Shown piece after piece: positions 6,560 to 9,638 of a stretch of 9,638 nt of DNA (position 1 is its first letter; every line of letters begins with the position of its first letter). The stretch comes from Lachnospiraceae bacterium (lineage in GTDB: Bacteria > Bacillota > Clostridia > Lachnospirales > Lachnospiraceae), in contig JAILPU010000280.1 in the NCBI GenBank assembly GCA_024699395.1, positions 1 to 9,638 on the forward strand. Reading direction: 5' to 3'. The notes beneath the pieces were generated by a model. That model did not search any database. It was not told the origin of the DNA and saw nothing but the letters and a program-made list of their open reading frames with translations. Made by a program: the position numbers and the translations under genes.

Positions 6560-7819
6560 CTATTTTGATATATAATTCCAGGGAGATACATAAACTCCAT
6601 TCTTTCTTACACTGAAATGAAGATGCGATCCGGTGCTTCGACCTGTGCTTCCCACCTCTGCTATCTTGGTTCCCTTTTTAACATAGGTTCCCGCCGTAAC
6701 ATACAATACGGAAGCATGCATGTAAATGGTATAAAGCTCATCACCGTGATCAATCATAACATACTTTCCCATGGTGGGGCTGTAAGAAGCCGCCACAACG
6801 TTACCTGCGTAAGCGGCATATATATCGGTACCTGTGGCTGCCGCAAAGTCAACGCCGTTATGGAACTTCTCAACCAAAAGGATGGGGTGCACTCTCATGC
6901 CGTAGTCATCGGAAATACGTGTGTATTTAGCCAGAGGCTTTGTAAATATACCGCCGTCATATGTGACGAAACGGGCTTCCTCCCCTGCTGCCAGCTTTTC
7001 ATCGGCAATGGACTGCTCCAAGGCTCTGATCTCATTGTCCTGAGCCTCAATCATTTCCTCGTACTCACGGATGGCAGCTGCCTTATCGTTAATATCATCA
7101 TCAAAGGATTTGATATCGTCGGATTTTTTTTCGATAATATAATCCAAAACTATCTTATCGTTCTCCAGGCTTGCCTTTGCTCTTAAAAGTATTTCCTTAT
7201 GATTTTCCAGAGTCTTTCGGCACTCTTCCACATATTCTCTGGTCTCAATATATTTATTGTAACAGTCCTTATCGTATTCCACGACACGTTCCATGAAATC
7301 CGCCCTGTTCAAAAAATCCTTGAGGCCTCTGGAATTGTATATCATCTCGGTAACGTAGCCGTTACCCTTCTCATACATCATACGTACTCTGGCAACCATG
7401 GCCTTGTACTGTTGCTGTTCCTGTTCTTCAGCTTTTTCAAGAGCATTTTCCGTCATGCGGATTTCATCCTCTTTTTTGGCGATTATCTCCTCCATCTCCT
7501 GAATATTGGAAGTGGTCTCCTCCATTTTTTCGTCAAGAGCTTCCAGATAAGCGCCGAGATTGGCCTTCTGCTCCTTGAGATTCTCTATAAGCTGTTCCAG
7601 ATCCGCCTTTATACTCTTAAGGTTTTCTCTTTCAAGAATAGCATCGTTTATCTCTTTTTCCTTTTGTGAAAGAGGCGCGTTTGATTCCGTTTGACCGGCA
7701 TCGGAATTGTTTTCGGCCGCAGAATCACCCCCCACCTCCGTAGCAACGCAATAAGCCGCAGGAGATGACACAGCTGTCATTATGGCCAGTATCAATGCCG
7801 CAAAACGTTTTTTTCTCAT
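6560..7819 (-). CDS. Possible separate product: secreted coiled-coil M23 peptidase from an internal start
   Basis: The ATG at 7819 lies inside the long FtsX-M23 frame and has all the marks of a gene start. CGGAG sits 6 bases before it, and the 419-residue product begins with a textbook signal peptide: a basic MRKKR, a hydrophobic stretch LILAIMTAV and small residues SSPAA. A lipoprotein cysteine is unlikely because Tyr precedes the Cys (AAYC). Coiled coil (about 53-283) and M23 domain (about 287-419) follow, the architecture of FtsEX-controlled hydrolases. In most Clostridia this would be a stand-alone gene after ftsX. It may be translated both ways, from this start and as the tail of FtsX. 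This entry duplicates part of the previous frame on purpose. Confidence 0.5.
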   Translation of the reverse strand: MRKKRFAALILAIMTAVSSPAAYCVATEVGGDSAAENNSDAGQTESNAPLSQKEKEINDAILERENLKSIKADLEQLIENLKEQKANLGAYLEALDEKMEETTSNIQEMEEIIAKKEDEIRMTENALEKAEEQEQQQYKAMVARVRMMYEKGNGYVTEMIYNSRGLKDFLNRADFMERVVEYDKDCYNKYIETREYVEECRKTLENHKEILLRAKASLENDKIVLDYIIEKKSDDIKSFDDDINDKAAAIREYEEMIEAQDNEIRALEQSIADEKLAAGEEARFVTYDGGIFTKPLAKYTRISDDYGMRVHPILLVEKFHNGVDFAAATGTDIYAAYAGNVVAASYSPTMGKYVMIDHGDELYTIYMHASVLYVTAGTYVKKGTKIAEVGSTGRSTGSHLHFSVRKNGVYVSPWNYISK

Positions 7820-8728
7820 AAAAAACTCCGACACGCGCAAATGTTTCCTAACTGTAAAAAAGCTTCCGATAAAACCGATTCCCACACCCATTCCGATGGA
7901 AACGGGAGTAAGGACCTTGAATATCTGCTCAACTTCTATAAAATTAAGGATCTGCGACAAAACGGAAAACCTATTGGTAAGGTAATCGATGGCATATTCA
8001 TAAATACGGTTCAAAACTACAAGTGGTATAACTGCGCCAATAAATCCGATAACCATACATTCTATGACAAAGCTGGATCTTACGAAAAAATCGGTGGCAC
8101 CGATGTATTTCATTATATTGATCTCCTCACGTCTTACGGAGATACCCACCACAACGGTGTTGCTTATAAGGAAAATACTTACGGCAAACAATATAACGAT
8201 AATACCCATGGATACATATGCTATAAGGAGATTGGCGCCGCTTAAGGTACTGGCGGTAACCTCCGAATAATTGATTTTTCTTACTTCGGGCTTGGACTGA
8301 AGCCATGTAACCAATGCCGACTGCATTGATACATCATTCAGATATACCTCGTAATTGTCCTCACCTTCAAGGGGATTCTCGGGAAATCCCTCCGCATAGT
8401 CCTCTCCGAAATAATCAGGACCGAAGGAAGCCCAGGCTTCATCGTCGGAATGGAATACTGTTCTTGAAACCTCGGCTCTTGCCTCAATCTCATCACCTAT
8501 GGCAGCAATCCTTTCATCGGTAACTCCCTCATTAAAAAATACGGTGACGCTGACTCCCTCCTCTGCAGTTTTAACGATATGATTAAAGTTCACCATAACG
8601 GAATAAACCACTCCCAAAAGGAAAAGGCAGGCTCCTATGGTAGCTATGGAAGCGAGAGAGAACCATTTGTTTCTGAATATATTGGCTATACCCTGTTTTA
8701 CAATATAGAAAAGTGTACTAATCTTCAT
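6560..8728 (-). CDS. ftsX: FtsX cell-division membrane protein fused in frame to a coiled-coil M23 murein peptidase
   Basis: One 722-residue frame holds two normally separate proteins. Residues 1-303 are FtsX: RNKWFSLASIATIGACLF (helix 1), an outer loop of about 115 residues that in relatives contacts the hydrolase, three more helices (about 166-190, 218-242, 274-293), and the usual basic end VRKHLRV. Residues 304-722 are a complete secreted hydrolase: a signal-peptide-like MRKKRFAALILAIMTAVSS, an acidic low-complexity linker, a long coiled coil (about 356-586) with the PcsB/CwlO/EnvC-like segment MYEKGNGYVTEMIYNSRGLK, and an M23 LytM domain (about 590-722). The M23 zinc and catalytic residues H623, D627 (HNGVD), H671 (YMHAS), H702 and H704 (HLH) are all present, so it should be an active enzyme. 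The FtsX start is the ATG at 8728, inside ftsE (11-bp overlap), with AAGGTG 9 bases upstream; the in-frame GTG at 8740 is less likely. Whether the fusion is expressed, split by an internal start or processed is open. Confidence 0.85.
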   Translation of the reverse strand: MKISTLFYIVKQGIANIFRNKWFSLASIATIGACLFLLGVVYSVMVNFNHIVKTAEEGVSVTVFFNEGVTDERIAAIGDEIEARAEVSRTVFHSDDEAWASFGPDYFGEDYAEGFPENPLEGEDNYEVYLNDVSMQSALVTWLQSKPEVRKINYSEVTASTLSGANLLIAYVSMGIIVILFAVSIFLISNTVVVGISVRREEINIMKYIGATDFFVRSSFVIECMVIGFIGAVIPLVVLNRIYEYAIDYLTNRFSVLSQILNFIEVEQIFKVLTPVSIGMGVGIGFIGSFFTVRKHLRVSEFFMRKKRFAALILAIMTAVSSPAAYCVATEVGGDSAAENNSDAGQTESNAPLSQKEKEINDAILERENLKSIKADLEQLIENLKEQKANLGAYLEALDEKMEETTSNIQEMEEIIAKKEDEIRMTENALEKAEEQEQQQYKAMVARVRMMYEKGNGYVTEMIYNSRGLKDFLNRADFMERVVEYDKDCYNKYIETREYVEECRKTLENHKEILLRAKASLENDKIVLDYIIEKKSDDIKSFDDDINDKAAAIREYEEMIEAQDNEIRALEQSIADEKLAAGEEARFVTYDGGIFTKPLAKYTRISDDYGMRVHPILLVEKFHNGVDFAAATGTDIYAAYAGNVVAASYSPTMGKYVMIDHGDELYTIYMHASVLYVTAGTYVKKGTKIAEVGSTGRSTGSHLHFSVRKNGVYVSPWNYISK
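7816..7832 (-). promoter_or_regulatory. Internal ribosome binding site and T6 run at the FtsX-M23 junction
   Basis: On the minus strand CGGAG, six T and ATGA follow each other directly. In the FtsX frame this reads GAG TTT TTT ATG AGA. If one T is removed the FtsX frame becomes TTT TTA TGA, ending in an ATGA overlap with the ATG of the peptidase, the usual form of coupled genes. So the site is both a good start signal and a homopolymer where a one-base change joins or separates the genes. Confidence 0.7.
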
Positions 8729-9464
8729 CCTGATATACACCTTCTTCCTCGTCGCTTATGATAACGCCGTTTTTAAGGGTAATAACTCTCTTTTGCATGG
8801 CATTTACTATCTCCCTGTTGTGTGTTACCACCACAACAGTGGTACCTCTCTTATTAATATCCTCAATCAGCTTCATGATTTCCCATGAATTACCGGGATC
8901 CAGATTACCTGTGGGCTCGTCCGCAAGAAGTATTTCAGGCTTGTTTATAACCGCTCTCGCAAGAGCCACTCTCTGCTGCTCACCACCGGCAAGCTGTTTG
9001 GGCTTAGCTTTGTATTTACCTGCAAGACCCACAGTGGCCAGGATGGTAGGTACGCTTCTTCTTATTTCAGAAGGGGGCACCTCTATAATTCTCTGGGCAA
9101 AAGCCACATTCTCATAAACATTTCTGTCGGACAAAAGTCTGAAATTCTGGAAAACAACTCCCAAATTACGTCTGAATTCGGGAATCTGTCTGTGGGAAAG
9201 CTTCGCTGTGTCATATCCCATTACCGTAACGGTTCCGTCAGTGGGTACAAGCTCTCTCAAAAGAAGCTTGATAAGGGTACTTTTACCGTGACCGCTGGCG
9301 CCCACTATAAATACGAACTCGCCTTTCTTAATATTAAGAGAAATACCGTTAAGAGCGGGCTTTCCGCTCCCGTAGGATTTGGTAACGTTCTCAAGGCATA
9401 TAATGCCCTTTTGTTCTATAATCTGTTCTCTTTTTTTCTGTAATGCTTTTTTACGTGACAGCAT
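8718..9464 (-). CDS. ftsE: Cell-division ABC transporter ATPase FtsE
   Basis: FtsE is the cytoplasmic ATPase that works with FtsX; ATP binding and hydrolysis move FtsX and switch on a cell-wall hydrolase during division or elongation. The 248-residue product has Walker [10 protein letters not shown] (55-63), Q-loop Q106 in VFQNFRLL, signature LAGGEQQR (158-165), Walker B EILLADEP (177-184) and H-loop H215. [19 protein letters not shown] is typical of FtsE. Two small deviations are Ala for Ser at the signature start and His in the Walker A loop. The N-terminus carries a basic extension of about 20 residues ([14 protein letters not shown]) before the usual [12 protein letters not shown] start; GAGAGG lies 6 bases before the ATG at 9464, so the extension seems real. 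The end overlaps ftsX by 11 bp. It starts 24 bases after the regulator gene stop. Confidence 0.95.
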   Translation of the reverse strand: MLSRKKALQKKREQIIEQKGIICLENVTKSYGSGKPALNGISLNIKKGEFVFIVGASGHGKSTLIKLLLRELVPTDGTVTVMGYDTAKLSHRQIPEFRRNLGVVFQNFRLLSDRNVYENVAFAQRIIEVPPSEIRRSVPTILATVGLAGKYKAKPKQLAGGEQQRVALARAVINKPEILLADEPTGNLDPGNSWEIMKLIEDINKRGTTVVVVTHNREIVNAMQKRVITLKNGVIISDEEEGVYQDED

Positions 9465-9488
9465 ATAAACCTCTCAAAGGATTATTCT

Positions 9489-9638
9489 TTAATACTCAAA
9501 GGACTCCATATAATTCATGTATTTAACCACCATTAACGCTATCTTGAAGGTGATGGCATCCTCAAAGACTCTCAAATCCAGGCCGGTGCTCTTCTCAAGC
9601 TTATCAAGTCTGTATACAAGAGTATTTCTGTGGATAAA
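9489..9638 (-). CDS. PucR/CdaR-family transcriptional regulator, C-terminal end only
   Basis: Only the last 49 residues are in the window; the gene continues past the right edge. They read FIHRNTLVYRLDKLEK, then STGLDLRVFEDAITFKIAL, and end in MNYMESFEY. This is the C-terminal helix-turn-helix of the PucR family, whose hallmark is HRNTLxYRLxKIE followed by a TGLDLR element and a final helix. Such regulators respond to small metabolites (for example purine or sugar-diacid pathways), but the sensing part is not visible here. The stop lies 24 bases upstream of ftsE, a gap just large enough for its ribosome binding site, so the regulator is probably co-transcribed with the ftsEX operon. Confidence 0.82.
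   Translation of the reverse strand, partial: FIHRNTLVYRLDKLEKSTGLDLRVFEDAITFKIALMVVKYMNYMESFEY

Noticed and set aside
7199..7669. Plus-strand 156-codon frame opposite the coiled-coil region
   Set aside because: Its Leu/Phe-rich translation is the antisense of Glu/Lys-rich coiled-coil codons, not a real membrane protein.
8728..8740. GTG at 8740 as the ftsX start
   Set aside because: It adds only MYIR, whereas the next in-frame ATG starts at the family-typical MKISTLFY and has AAGGTG 9 bases upstream.

Overview
The window looks like a chromosomal segment from an anaerobic, low-to-moderate GC Firmicute of the class Clostridia, most likely a Lachnospiraceae relative. This is inferred from gene order, AGGAGG-type ribosome binding sites and protein style; no marker gene in the window fixes the genus. 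Every supported gene is on the minus strand, so transcription runs from high to low coordinates. No RNA gene, CRISPR array, intact insertion sequence or prophage gene was found.

Reading in the direction of transcription, the first block (9638 down to about 4766) is a tightly packed cell-envelope operon. It begins with the C-terminus of a PucR/CdaR-type regulator (9489-9638). Next come the cell-division ATPase FtsE (8718-9464) and a very unusual reading frame in which the membrane protein FtsX continues without a stop codon into a secreted coiled-coil M23 peptidase (6560-8728). An S41 carboxyl-terminal processing protease (5198-6544) and a 77-residue two-helix membrane protein (4827-5060) follow. 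A good intrinsic terminator (4766-4804) closes the block. FtsEX normally transmits ATP hydrolysis through the membrane to switch on a periplasmic or extracellular murein hydrolase. Here the presumed transmitter and the hydrolase are one open frame. The junction holds an internal ribosome binding site, an ATG and a T6 run, and it lies one base away from the ordinary two-gene layout.

The second block (about 4492 down to 1718) has an ArsB/CitMHS-type anion permease (3341-4492), a LysR-type regulator (2179-3105) and a GNAT acetyltransferase (1718-2182) that overlaps the lysR stop codon by 4 bp. The gap between permease and lysR carries about three copies of a 57-bp tandem repeat.

The third block is metY, an O-acetylhomoserine sulfhydrylase gene (54-1334), preceded by a 383-bp gene-free stretch. 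That stretch holds two 18-bp direct repeats, a hairpin followed by a U-run, and two dyads. No SAM-I riboswitch or T-box was recognised there. Just past metY, at 6-34, a near-consensus promoter points out of the window. The most interesting item is the FtsX-M23 fusion; the repeats upstream of lysR and metY come second.
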